From assembly GCF_004348345.1 (NCBI RefSeq), contig NZ_SMJZ01000033.1, forward strand, positions 1 through 52,933: 52,933 bases of DNA. The letters run 5' to 3'. The stretch comes from Nonomuraea longispora. Its GTDB lineage: Bacteria > Actinomycetota > Actinomycetes > Streptosporangiales > Streptosporangiaceae. Within the stretch, counting starts at the first letter, position 1. Every line of letters starts with the position of its first letter. This document shows positions 8,094-15,653 of this stretch, one piece after another. The translations under genes and the position numbers were made by a program. Under the pieces are notes generated by a model that worked only from the letters and a program-made list of their open reading frames with translations, was not told the origin of the DNA and did no database searches.

Positions 8094-8792
8094 TCAGGTG
8101 CGCTCGCGAATGCGGTCGCCGCCGGGCCCGCTGGGGCCCGTGTGCTCGGCGACCAGTCTCAGTACCTCCGCGATGACCTCGTCGAGGCTCATCGCGGTGG
8201 TGTCGAGCTCGACGGCGCCATCCGCCATCAAGAGTGGGTCGGTCTTCCGTGTCGTGTCGAGGGTGTCACGCCTGGCCATGGCCTCCTGCTGCGCCCGGAC
8301 CGTCGAGTCGCCCAGCTCCGCGCTGCGCCGCTGGGCGCGCGCCTCGGCACTGGCCGTCAGGTAGATTTTGACGTCGGCGCCGGGGCAGACGACGGTGCCG
8401 ATGTCGCGGCCCTCGACCACGATGCCGCCGGAGCCGACGATCTCCCGCTGCAGCGCGACCAGGCGGGCGCGCACCTCGGGAACGGCGGCGACGGCGGAGA
8501 CGGCGGAGGTGATCTCGGCCTGCCTGATCGGCCCCGCCACGTCGATGCCGTCGACGTGGATCGCCGGGCCGTCGGGATCGGTGCCGGAGACGATCAGCGG
8601 CTCGCCGCAGCGGGCCCCGATCGCGCCGGGGTCGTCAAGGTCGACGCCCTGCCGGAGCATCCACCAGGTCATCGCGCGGTACATCGCCCCGGTGTCGAGG
8701 TAACGCAGGCCCAGCGCGCGGGCCACTCCGCGCGAGACGCTCGACTTGCCCGACCCCGAAGGGCCGTCCATGGCGACGACCAGACCGGTCAC
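8094..8792 (-). CDS. cmk: Cytidylate kinase
   Basis: Phosphorylates CMP and dCMP with ATP in the cytoplasm. The P-loop GPSGSGKS is at residues 10-17, followed by YLDTGAMYRAMTW (substrate site), VEGRDIGTVV and ARRDTLDTTRKTDPL (lid and CMP-binding Arg/Asp). I take GTG at 8792, which has GAGGGAGA just upstream; an in-frame GTG at 8819 would add nine residues but has only a weak ribosome site and lies in the loop of an 11-bp inverted repeat. Length (232 aa) is usual. It leads the cmk-der unit; in related genomes tyrA lies directly upstream, whereas here about 3 kb of accessory genes intervene. Confidence 0.95.
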   Translation of the reverse strand: MTGLVVAMDGPSGSGKSSVSRGVARALGLRYLDTGAMYRAMTWWMLRQGVDLDDPGAIGARCGEPLIVSGTDPDGPAIHVDGIDVAGPIRQAEITSAVSAVAAVPEVRARLVALQREIVGSGGIVVEGRDIGTVVCPGADVKIYLTASAEARAQRRSAELGDSTVRAQQEAMARRDTLDTTRKTDPLLMADGAVELDTTAMSLDEVIAEVLRLVAEHTGPSGPGGDRIRERT

Positions 8793-8800
8793 GGTCTCTC

Positions 8801-8833
8801 CCTCTTCACGTTGTTCCACCCGACGTGAAGAGG
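8801..8833. repeat. 11-bp perfect inverted repeat at the cmk start
   Basis: CCTCTTCACGT (8801-8811) and ACGTGAAGAGG (8823-8833) are perfect reverse complements separated by 11 bases. In the cmk transcript the second-transcribed arm contributes AGAGG to the Shine-Dalgarno of GTG 8792, so a hairpin would partly mask it. It could instead be an operator in DNA. Confidence 0.6.
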
Positions 8834-8847
8834 CTACAGCCTCCGGC

Positions 8848-9061
8848 TCAGTCGGCGATCCAGCTTCCGGGCAAGCCGGGCGGCCCTTGGCGGGCGGGGT
8901 GGCCGGTGGCGGAGACGCGGATCCCGACGGTGCGCTCGTCGCCGACGGCCTCGACGGGGTGGAGATCGTCGCCGGTCGTCCAGCACACGGTGAACCACCT
9001 GCTCAGTGATCTCGTGTTCGTCGTCGGTCCGCCGGCCAGTCACGCCCCATGACGTGTCCAT
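8848..9061 (-). pseudogene. Frameshifted remnant of an unidentified small protein gene
   Basis: From ATG 9061 a coding-like stretch runs through DEHEITEQVVHRVLDD; near 8960 that frame degrades into Arg-rich nonsense while another minus-strand frame takes over with strong G/C-third codon use, reading DDLHPVEAVGDERTVGIRVS and ending SWIAD at the TGA 8850-8848. Joining the two halves gives a plausible protein of about 70 residues. I do not recognise the family. Either one indel has broken it, or a sequencing error is present. Confidence 0.45.
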
Positions 9062-9079
9062 GGCCTCCGCTCCCCCAGG

Positions 9080-9727
9080 TCATCGGGTTCTCGCGGTGAA
9101 CGTCAGGTGGGTGACGCCACTGGGCGTGGAGACCGCCTCGATGGCGTACGCCTCCTCCAGCGACTCCAGGCCGTCCCAGAGCCGCACGCCACGGCCGAGC
9201 AGGATCGGGATCTGGACGACGTGCATCAGGTCGACCAGCCCCTCGGCGAGGAAGTCGCGGATGACCGAGACGCCGCCGCCGAGGCGCACGTCCAAGCCGC
9301 CGGCCGCCTCGCGCGCCCGCTCCAGCGTCTGCGCGGGTGAGGCGTCGAGGAAGTGGAACGTGGTGCCGCCCTCCATCTCGATCGACGGCCGCGGCCGGTG
9401 GGTGAGCACGAAGACGGGCGTATGGAACGGCGGGTTGGAGCCCCACGCGCCCTTGTAGCCGGGGTCGTCCTGCCAACCGGGCGGGCCGAACTTGCCGGCG
9501 CCCATGATCTCAGCGCCGATGCCGCGACCGTGCATCGCGGCGAACGCGTGGTCGGCGCCGACGCTCCCCTCGTCGCCGCCGACCATCTCGTGCCAGTAGC
9601 GGGTGGCGAACATCCAGTCGTGCAGACGCTCACCGGCGTGACCGAACGGCGCGCCGGGAGCCTGGCCCTCGCCGGTGCCGAAGCCGTCGAGCGAGATTGT
9701 GAAGTTGTGAACGCGCAACCGTCCCAT
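9080..9727 (-). CDS. Dihydrofolate reductase-like (RibD C-terminal) family protein
   Basis: A 215-residue protein of the bacterial bifunctional-deaminase-reductase C-terminal/DHFR superfamily. It begins MGRLRVHNFTISLDGFGTG (typical first strand and loop), continues with the GAEIMGAGKFGPPGW strand-turn, TPVFVLTHRPRP, GGTTFHFLD, LGGGVSVIRDFLAEGLVDL, and ends with IPILLGRGVRLWDGL. AGAGGAA precedes the ATG. These proteins bind NADPH, but most stand-alone actinobacterial members have no known substrate. It is divergent from a TetR regulator with a shared palindromic promoter region, the usual layout of a drug- or ligand-inducible reductase. Confidence 0.85.
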   Translation of the reverse strand: MGRLRVHNFTISLDGFGTGEGQAPGAPFGHAGERLHDWMFATRYWHEMVGGDEGSVGADHAFAAMHGRGIGAEIMGAGKFGPPGWQDDPGYKGAWGSNPPFHTPVFVLTHRPRPSIEMEGGTTFHFLDASPAQTLERAREAAGGLDVRLGGGVSVIRDFLAEGLVDLMHVVQIPILLGRGVRLWDGLESLEEAYAIEAVSTPSGVTHLTFTARTR

Positions 9728-9797
9728 GATCGTTCCTCTGCTTCTGTGAGCCGTTCCCCGACCGGCATCGCGAACAACTGTGTCCATCAGACACTGT

Positions 9798-9810
9798 GTA
9801 TACTAGATAC
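9798..9810. promoter_or_regulatory. Candidate TetR operator with overlapping -10 box
   Basis: GTATACTAGATAC is a near-palindrome (GTAT...ATAC arms) and contains TATACT (9799-9804), a good -10 box for the rightward TetR gene. It lies between the divergent DHFR-like and TetR genes. Operator identity is inferred from position and symmetry. Confidence 0.45.
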
Positions 9811-9843
9811 GGTTTGGCGGGAATGACAAGAGGGAGGATGGCG

Positions 9844-10554
9844 ATGGCGGCCAACGAGGATCCCAAAGCCGTGGCCGAGCTGTTGTGGGGCCTCAGGAAA
9901 GCGCCCAGCAGAGGCCCGAGGCCCGCTTTCGACGTCACCCAGATCGCCGACGCCGCCGTGAAGGTCGCCGACGCCGAAGGGCTGGAGGCGGTGTCCATGC
10001 AGCGCGTCGCCGCCGAGCTCGGCTTCACCAAGATGGCCCTTTATCGCTACGTCAACGACAAGGCCGAGCTGATCGCCGTCATGATCGAGGCCGCGGTCGG
10101 CGCGGCCCCCGATCTGAGCGGCATCGCCGGGTGGCGGGCCAAGCTGGAGGAGTACGCCCGTGAGTTGTCCGCCGCCTGGCGGCACCATCCCTGGCTGCCG
10201 TCGATCACCGCGGGCGACCGGGTGATGGGCCCGCGCGAGACCGCGTGGCCGGAGAGCGCCCTCAGTGCCCTGGCCGACACCCCCCTGACCGAGCGCGAAC
10301 GCCTGGACGCGATCATGCTGGTGTCCAACCACATCCGCGCCACCCACGCGGCGGCCATCCCCGGCACCCAGACCTGGACGTCCGGTGAGGCCGCCCCGAT
10401 CATGCGCGACCTTCTCCTCCTCAACGCCGACCGTTTCCCGCTGCTCGCCACCACTCATGCCACCCCTTCGGCCACAACGACCCAGGAGTTCGGGCTGCAC
10501 GCCATCCTCGACGGTCTCGAACACGCCATCACGCAACGCACCCCGAAAGGGTGA
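9844..10554 (+). CDS. TetR-family regulator
   Basis: A 236-residue repressor. The N-terminal DNA-binding domain is preceded by about 25 residues; the helix-turn-helix core is AVSMQRVAAELGFTKMALYR followed by YVNDKAELIAVM. The C-terminal part (GWRAKLEEYARELSAAWRHH, LLLLNADRFPLLA) resembles the TetR_C domain of tetracycline-repressor-like proteins. ATG 9844 is chosen because GGGAGG is six bases upstream; ATG 9838 directly abuts it. It likely represses itself and the divergent reductase. The ligand is unknown. Confidence 0.87.
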   Translation: MAANEDPKAVAELLWGLRKAPSRGPRPAFDVTQIADAAVKVADAEGLEAVSMQRVAAELGFTKMALYRYVNDKAELIAVMIEAAVGAAPDLSGIAGWRAKLEEYARELSAAWRHHPWLPSITAGDRVMGPRETAWPESALSALADTPLTERERLDAIMLVSNHIRATHAAAIPGTQTWTSGEAAPIMRDLLLLNADRFPLLATTHATPSATTTQEFGLHAILDGLEHAITQRTPKG

Positions 10555-10655
10555 GCCCGCCCTCTCGGGGTGCGGCGAGCGGCCGGGCGGAGGACCGGAC
10601 CCGACGAAACCAGCGGGCGGAGCGGCAGCGGAAGCAGCGGCCCGAACCGCGACGG

Positions 10656-10712
10656 ACCGGCCGCAGGACCAACGGCCCCAGCCGCGGCGAACCGGCCGCA
10701 GGACTAACGGCC
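10656..10712. repeat. Two copies of a 22-bp hairpin-forming direct repeat
   Basis: A 22-base unit (ACCGGCCGCAGGACCAACGG plus CC) at 10656-10677 recurs at 10691-10712 with one mismatch. Each copy contains GGCCG...CGGCC and can fold as a hairpin. The pair lies in the 180-bp gap between the TetR and glycosyltransferase genes, where I see no gene; they may act as terminators for the TetR gene. Confidence 0.5.
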
Positions 10713-10735
10713 GTGTCCCCGGTAAGTGACCTCTT

Positions 10736-11584
10736 GTGACAGACGGAGCACGCGTTACAGTCGTGGTGGCCAGCAAGGACCGGCTCCGGGCGCTGGCCCG
10801 GACCCTCCCCAAGCACCCGCGGCCGGTGATCCTCGTGGACAACGGCTCGACCGATGGGACGGCCGGGTTCGTACGCCGCCACTTCCCCGACGTCCTGCTG
10901 GCCGAGCCCGGCGTGAACCTGGGGGCGCCCGGCCGCAACCTGGGCGTGCGGATGGCCGGGACACCGTATGTCGCCTTCGCCGACGACGACTCCTGGTGGG
11001 CGCCCGGCGCTCTGGAGCGGGCCGCCGACGTGCTGGACGCCCATCCGCGGCTGGCCGTGCTCGGCGCTCGTGTGCTGGTGGGCCATGAGGAGCGGCTCGA
11101 TCCGGTGTCTGAGCAGATGCGGCACTCGCCGCTCGGCACGGAGCCGGACCTGCCGGGGCCGAGCGTGCTGGGCTTTCTGGCGTGCGGGGCGGTGGTGCGC
11201 AGGGAAGCGTTCCTGGAGGCGGGCGGCTTCGACGACGTGATCTTCTTCTTCGGGGAGGAGGAGCGCCTGGCGGTCGACCTGGCCGCGAAGGGATGGGGGC
11301 TGGCGTACGTGGACGACGTCGTCGCCCACCACCATCCGTCGCCGGCCAATGACCCGCGTGGCAGGCAGGCGCTGGCCGCGCGGAACGCCGTACTCACCGC
11401 GGTGCTGCGCCGCCCCTGGCCGGTGGTGGCGCGGCGGGCGTTCGACGCCGTGCGCGCGGGCCCCCCGGGCTGGGAGGGGCTGCGGGCGACCGTACCTCGC
11501 CTTCCTGGGGCGCTGGCGGATCGGCGGGAGCTGCCGCCCGCCGTCGAGCGGGCACGACGGCGGCTGGAGCAGGCCGCCGGCTGA
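10736..11584 (+). CDS. Family 2 glycosyltransferase
   Basis: A 282-residue GT-A-fold enzyme. The start of the fold reads VTVVVASKDR, then VILVDNGSTDGTAGFVRRHF (nucleotide-sugar binding, with D-N-G-S), VNLGAPGRNLGVRMAGTPYVAFADDDSWW (the DxD-type metal site ADDD at about residues 81-84), and CGAVVRREAFLEAGGFDDVIFFFGEEERLAVDLA, the acceptor-side motif with E-E-E. No membrane segment is evident, so it is cytoplasmic or peripheral. GTG start. Donor and acceptor cannot be told from sequence. It is one of the accessory genes sitting between tyrA and cmk. Confidence 0.88.
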   Translation: MTDGARVTVVVASKDRLRALARTLPKHPRPVILVDNGSTDGTAGFVRRHFPDVLLAEPGVNLGAPGRNLGVRMAGTPYVAFADDDSWWAPGALERAADVLDAHPRLAVLGARVLVGHEERLDPVSEQMRHSPLGTEPDLPGPSVLGFLACGAVVRREAFLEAGGFDDVIFFFGEEERLAVDLAAKGWGLAYVDDVVAHHHPSPANDPRGRQALAARNAVLTAVLRRPWPVVARRAFDAVRAGPPGWEGLRATVPRLPGALADRRELPPAVERARRRLEQAAG

Positions 11585-11631
11585 GCACGGGCGTGCGGTT
11601 ACGTCCGGCGGAACGAGGGCAGCAGGCGGTC

Positions 11632-11826
11632 ATGAGTACCGCACCTAACCCGATCGACCTGCAGAAACACCTGGGTGGCGTCGACTACCCGGCAGGCAAG
11701 GCCGATCTGATCAAGGCCGCGCGCGACCACAACGCGAGCAAGGAGATCGTCGAAGCTCTGGAGGCCATGCCCGACCGCGAGTACGACGGCCCGAACGCCG
11801 TGAGCGAAGCCGTCACGAAACGCTGA
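11632..11826 (+). CDS. DUF2795 domain protein
   Basis: A 64-residue protein. The conserved pattern IDLQKHLGGVDYPAGKADL, ARDHNASKEIVEALEAMPDR and EYDGPNAVSEAV is that of DUF2795, small soluble actinobacterial proteins of unknown role. ATG 11632 is preferred; an upstream in-frame start at 11593 would add a non-conserved 13 residues that overlap the end of the glycosyltransferase spacer. Function unknown. Confidence 0.85.
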   Translation: MSTAPNPIDLQKHLGGVDYPAGKADLIKAARDHNASKEIVEALEAMPDREYDGPNAVSEAVTKR

Positions 11827-11873
11827 GCTGTGGGGGCGCGGCGGGCGGAGCTGGGGGCCCGCACCGCCGTGTC

Positions 11874-11999
11874 TCAGCGGAAACCGGCGCTCAGCGCGAA
11901 CGCCCGGACAGGCACGAGCCCGCGCCTGAGCAGCCGCACGGTCGGCAGCGGGCTGCTGCTGAGCGAGCCCGCGCCCCGGACCAGAATGTCGCCGATCAT
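11874..11999 (-). CDS. Possible 41-aa small protein after tyrA
   Basis: ATG 11999 is preceded by a strong Shine-Dalgarno, GAGGAGG with a 7-base spacer (CCAGGAA). The frame encodes 41 residues, Arg/Leu/Ser-rich, beginning MIGDILVRGAGS and ending RAFALSAGFR before TGA at 11876-11874. It lies 63 bases beyond the tyrA stop in the same orientation, in a stretch with no other gene. Codon third positions are mostly G/C but the peptide matches no family I know. The ribosome site is the main support; it could be chance. Confidence 0.4.
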   Translation of the reverse strand: MIGDILVRGAGSLSSSPLPTVRLLRRGLVPVRAFALSAGFR

Positions 12000-12062
12000 T
12001 TCCTGGCCTCCTCGATTTCACCGTGAAGACGGATCGCGGAGGCTCGGATGTGACATCGGCGG

Positions 12063-13253
12063 CTAGGGAACCTGCCAGCCGCGTTCGCGCAGGGCGTCGG
12101 AGAGCGTGAAGACCGCGTCGGGCTCCACCGACAACTCGGCGATGCCCAGCGGCAGCCCGGGGGCGTGCTCCAGGCGCACGTCCTCGACGTTGACGCCGAC
12201 CTCGTCGCAGACCTGGAACAACCGGGCCAGCTGGCCGGGACGGTCGCCGATGACGACTTGTACGACGGCGTAGGCGGAGGCCGGGCCGCCGTGCTTGCCG
12301 GGGATGCGGTCGTGTCCGACGACACCCCGCTTGAGCAACTGGGTGATCTCGCCGGTCGCGGTGCCGTCGCCCTCGGCCAGGGCTCGCAGCGCGATCGCCG
12401 CGTCGGCCAGGTCGTGTGCGACCGCCTCCAACACCTCGGCGACCGGGGAGGCGTTGCCCGACAGGATGCCGAGCCAGAGCCCCGGGTCGCTGCCCGCGAT
12501 CCGGGTGACGTCGCGCACGCCCTGCCCTGCCAGGCCGAGGGCGACGTCGGTGGCGTCGGCCAGGCGTGCGGCCACGGCGGAGGCCGCGACGTGGGGGGCG
12601 TGGGAGACGACGGCGACAGCGCGGTCGTGGTCGGTGGCGCTGACCTCGACCGCGTTGGCCCCGCACAGCTCGATCAGGCGCAGCACGGCCGCCCTCGCCT
12701 CGGGGTCGGCCTCGTCCGTGGGGCACAGGGCCCACGGACGGCCGAGGAACAGGTCGTCCCTGGCCGCCCCCGGGCCGGACTTCTCGCGGCCGGCGAGCGG
12801 GTGGGAGGCGACGTAGGAGGACAGGTCGCAACCGAGCTGGGCGGCCCGGTGGATGGGCTCGGCCTTGACGCTGGCGACGTCGGTGTAGAACCTGGCCGCC
12901 CGCAGCCGCTGCAGCTCCAGCAGCTCGGTCGCCACGTGGGCGGGGGGCACGGCGATGATCGCCAGGTCGGCCTGCTCGGGAACCAGGCCCTCGGCCGGTC
13001 CCGGTTCGTCGACGGCCGCGCGAGGCCGCGCGCCCTCGGCCGGCGCGTCGGCTCCGGATGGCGTGTCGCCGGGTTGCGCGGGGTGCGGGTCGCGGGGGTG
13101 CCACTCCTCACCCGCCCCGAGCTCCCGTGCCAGCCGTACGGCTCCCTGGTCGCGGTCGGCGAGCAGCACGCGCACACCGCGCTTGCGCAGCGCCAACGCC
13201 GCGGAGGTGCCGATGAGACCGGTGCCGACGACGAGCACGGTGCGAAGTTCCAT
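12063..13253 (-). CDS. tyrA: Prephenate dehydrogenase with ACT domain
   Basis: NAD(P)-dependent oxidative decarboxylation of prephenate to 4-hydroxyphenylpyruvate in tyrosine synthesis. The Rossmann motif VGTGLIGTSAAL is at residues 9-20, the catalytic region is YVASHPLAGREKSG with the active-site His, and VVSHAPHVAASAVA follows. A C-terminal ACT domain (about residues 325-396, VVQVVIGDRPGQLARLFQVC) suggests tyrosine feedback. An acidic/Pro/Ala insertion of about 40 residues (HPAQPGDTPSGADAPAEG...) interrupts the NAD domain near residue 57 and is not typical. It follows aroH by 63 bases, so two steps of the pathway are adjacent. Confidence 0.94.
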   Translation of the reverse strand: MELRTVLVVGTGLIGTSAALALRKRGVRVLLADRDQGAVRLARELGAGEEWHPRDPHPAQPGDTPSGADAPAEGARPRAAVDEPGPAEGLVPEQADLAIIAVPPAHVATELLELQRLRAARFYTDVASVKAEPIHRAAQLGCDLSSYVASHPLAGREKSGPGAARDDLFLGRPWALCPTDEADPEARAAVLRLIELCGANAVEVSATDHDRAVAVVSHAPHVAASAVAARLADATDVALGLAGQGVRDVTRIAGSDPGLWLGILSGNASPVAEVLEAVAHDLADAAIALRALAEGDGTATGEITQLLKRGVVGHDRIPGKHGGPASAYAVVQVVIGDRPGQLARLFQVCDEVGVNVEDVRLEHAPGLPLGIAELSVEPDAVFTLSDALRERGWQVP

Positions 13254-13316
13254 CTGGTGTCCTGATTTATCGGGCCATTGGGATAGCCAGTATCTCGTTA
13301 TGTGGTGCCCTGCCGC

Positions 13317-13676
13317 TCACTGCGCGATGTCCTGCCGCAGCGCCACCGCGCCACGCAGGTAGACGTGCTGGATGTCGGCCCTCGGACGGTCGGTCTCCAC
13401 GTGGGCCATGAGCCGCACCACGCGGGGCAGCGCACCCGGCACGGCGATCTCGGTGCAGCAGATCAGCGGCACCTCGTGAAATCCCAGCTTCCGCGCCGCG
13501 AGCGCGGGGAACTCCGCAGTCAGATCGGGCGTGGCCGTGAACAGCACGCTGATCACGTCGTCCGGGGTCAGCTCGTTACGCTCCATGATCGCGCTGACCA
13601 GCTCGGTCGTGCCTTCGATGATCGAGCCACGGTCGTCGGCGTCCACCTGGATCGCCCCACGGATCGCGCGCACCAT
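13317..13676 (-). CDS. aroH: Chorismate mutase, AroH class
   Basis: Converts chorismate to prephenate. The 119-residue product has the trimeric AroH (Bacillus-type) pattern: MVRAIRGAIQVDADDR at the N-terminus with the active-site Arg, ATPDLTAEFPALAARKLG, VPLICCTEIAVPGALPRVVR and HVYLRGAVALRQDI with the C-terminal Arg. The start is ATG 13676, 17 codons into a longer frame. Together with tyrA just downstream it feeds tyrosine synthesis; rluB lies upstream, separated by a strong terminator hairpin, so aroH-tyrA probably has its own promoter close to 13690. Confidence 0.94.
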   Translation of the reverse strand: MVRAIRGAIQVDADDRGSIIEGTTELVSAIMERNELTPDDVISVLFTATPDLTAEFPALAARKLGFHEVPLICCTEIAVPGALPRVVRLMAHVETDRPRADIQHVYLRGAVALRQDIAQ

Positions 13677-13703
13677 GCGGTCAGTCCCCTTCCCTAAGCG
13701 GGA

Positions 13704-13730
13704 GAGCCCGTGCGAGGGTCGCACGGGCTC
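13704..13730 (-). terminator. Strong hairpin terminator after rluB
   Basis: GAGCCCGTGCGA (13704-13715) and TCGCACGGGCTC (13719-13730) pair perfectly over 12 bp with a GGG loop, 16 bases past the rluB stop. There is no U-tract. Confidence 0.8.
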
Positions 13731-13745
13731 CTGCGTCCGGCCAGA

Positions 13746-15653
13746 TTACAGCTTCACGGCGGCGTAGAGCTCGCCGACCTCCTTCAAGCTGAGCGCCCTC
13801 ATGGTCCCGGGCTTCGTACGGCCGAGCTTGACCGGGCCGAACTCGATCCTGGCCAGGTCGATCACCCGGTGACCGGCCACCTCCAGCATGCGGCGTACGA
13901 CGTGCTTGCGGCCCTCGTGCAACACGACCTCGACCAGCGCCTGCTGCCCGTGCTCCTGCACGACGGTGAAGCCGTCGGCCCTGGCGATGCCGTCCTCCAA
14001 CTCGATGCCCTGCTTGAGCCTGCGGCCCAGGTCACGCGGGATCGGGCCGGGCACCTTCGCCCAGTATTTCTTCTGCACCCCATAGCTGGGATGCGTCAGC
14101 CGGTTGGCCAGCTCACCGTCGTTGGTGAGCAGCAGCAGACCCTCCGTCTCCGTGTCCAGCCTTCCCACGTGGAACAACCGCGGCGCAGGCTCCTCGACGT
14201 AGTCGGCCAGACACGGTCGGCCCTGCGGGTCGTCCATCGTGGACACGACGCCGATGGGCTTGTTGAGCGCGTAGTAGACCAGGTCGGGAGCGGTGGGGAT
14301 GCGCTTGCCGTCGACGTGGATGACCTGCGTCGCGGGGTCGACCTTGGCGCCGAACCTCCGTACGATCTGGCCGTTCACCGTGACCCGGCCCTCGCCGATC
14401 ATCTCCTCGCACGCCCTGCGGCTGGCGACGCCCGCCTGGGCGAGCACCTTCTGCAGCCGTACGCCGTCAGGGACCTCGGTCGTGTCGCGCTCGTCGGAGT
14501 AGCCCTCCGGGTAGAAGTCGCGGTCACGCAAGGGCTGGCGGGCCGCCTTCACCCGGTCGTGCTGGGGGCTGCCGTAGCCGCTGCCGCCACCGCGCCTGCC
14601 CCCTACGGTCGGTACGTCGTCCCGCCGGGAGGACCGGCCGGTGCGCCCGGCGTCGCGCCCGGTCCGGGCATCGCCGTCGCGCCTTCCGTAGCGGGACCTG
14701 CTGGACTCGGCGTTCCGCGGAGTGCCCTCACGACGCCCGCTCCGGTCGGCCCGGAACCCGCCACGCTCATCACGCCGCTCAGCCCCGTAACCATCCCGGC
14801 CCGACCTGCCACCCGGTTCGGACCGGAACCCGCCCCGCTCGTCACGCCGCTCGGACCCGCCGCGCTCGGAACGGTAACCGCCGCCGCGCTCGTCACGCCG
14901 CTCGAACCTGTCACCACGCGCGGAGCCGTAACCGCGCCCGGACCTGTCACCACGATCGGAACGGTAACCACCCGCGCGCTCGTCACGACGCTCCGACCGG
15001 TAACCACCCGGACGCTCATCACGACGCTCCGACCGGTAACCACCCGGACGCTCATCACGACGCTCCGACCGGTAACCACCCGGACGCTCATCACGACGCT
15101 CCGAGCGATAGCCGCCCGGACGCTCGTCACGGCGATCGGAACGGTGGCCGCCCCGGTCGCCACGAGGACGCTCGCTCCGCCCGTAACGATCATCACGGCC
15201 ATCGCGCTCGCCGCGCGCGCCGGGGACGTAACGGTCATCGCGGTCGCCGCGGGAGTTGCGGTCGTCACGACCGTCACGGTTGCTGTAGGTGTGGCGGTCG
15301 CGGTCGGCTCCTCGCGGGTTACGGCCGCCGGCGTCGTCGCCGCCGGAGGGCCTGCCGTACCGGGCTCGGGTGCCGCCGCGGTCGGCGCGGAGGGCGTCAC
15401 GCGACGGCCGGGAGTCGCTCCCGGAGCCTCGGCCCCGGTCACGATCGTCACGGCGGGAGTCGTCGCGCCGGAAGTCGTCACGGCGGGACCCGCCTCTGGA
15501 GTCTGTTCGGCCGGCCCCACCGCGGTAGTCGTCACGCCGGGCGTCGCCACGGGCGTCGTCGGAGCGGAAGGCGGGACGCCCGCCACGGCCGGAGCCGCCC
15601 GTGCGTCCACGACCGCGTCCATCACCGGACGGGGTACTGCGCCTGTTGATCAC
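13746..15653 (-). CDS. rluB: 23S rRNA pseudouridine synthase (RluB/RsuA family) with long Arg/Gly/Asp repeat arm
   Basis: The last about 250 residues are a normal RluB/RsuA enzyme: S4 RNA-binding domain (VRLQKVLAQAGVASRRACEE, about residues 395-414) and catalytic core with GRLDTETEGLLLLTNDG (catalytic Asp), then KKYWAKVPG and the C-terminal GRKHVVRRMLEVAGH. It pseudouridylates 23S rRNA. The first about 380 residues are disordered, dominated by Arg, Asp, Glu, Gly and Ser, with a 12-residue unit (RRDERPGGYRSE) repeated in tandem. GTG start overlaps the scpB stop (GTGA). Such arms are known on actinobacterial homologues but vary in length; here the arm exceeds the enzyme and may drive RNA binding or condensation (inference). 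Confidence 0.93.
   Translation of the reverse strand: MINRRSTPSGDGRGRGRTGGSGRGGRPAFRSDDARGDARRDDYRGGAGRTDSRGGSRRDDFRRDDSRRDDRDRGRGSGSDSRPSRDALRADRGGTRARYGRPSGGDDAGGRNPRGADRDRHTYSNRDGRDDRNSRGDRDDRYVPGARGERDGRDDRYGRSERPRGDRGGHRSDRRDERPGGYRSERRDERPGGYRSERRDERPGGYRSERRDERPGGYRSERRDERAGGYRSDRGDRSGRGYGSARGDRFERRDERGGGYRSERGGSERRDERGGFRSEPGGRSGRDGYGAERRDERGGFRADRSGRREGTPRNAESSRSRYGRRDGDARTGRDAGRTGRSSRRDDVPTVGGRRGGGSGYGSPQHDRVKAARQPLRDRDFYPEGYSDERDTTEVPDGVRLQKVLAQAGVASRRACEEMIGEGRVTVNGQIVRRFGAKVDPATQVIHVDGKRIPTAPDLVYYALNKPIGVVSTMDDPQGRPCLADYVEEPAPRLFHVGRLDTETEGLLLLTNDGELANRLTHPSYGVQKKYWAKVPGPIPRDLGRRLKQGIELEDGIARADGFTVVQEHGQQALVEVVLHEGRKHVVRRMLEVAGHRVIDLARIEFGPVKLGRTKPGTMRALSLKEVGELYAAVKL
14960..15139 (-). 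repeat. 36-bp in-frame tandem repeat in rluB
   Basis: Three exact 36-bp units run at 14996-15031, 15032-15067 and 15068-15103, flanked by diverged copies at about 14960-14995 and 15104-15139. Each unit encodes 12 residues (RRDERPGGYRSE, minus strand). Exactness at DNA level points to recent slippage or unequal exchange. Confidence 0.9.

Noticed and set aside
14960..15139. 36-bp repeats resembling a CRISPR array by unit length
   Set aside because: Units are directly tandem with no spacers, are a multiple of three and encode an in-frame 12-residue protein repeat in rluB; no cas genes nearby.
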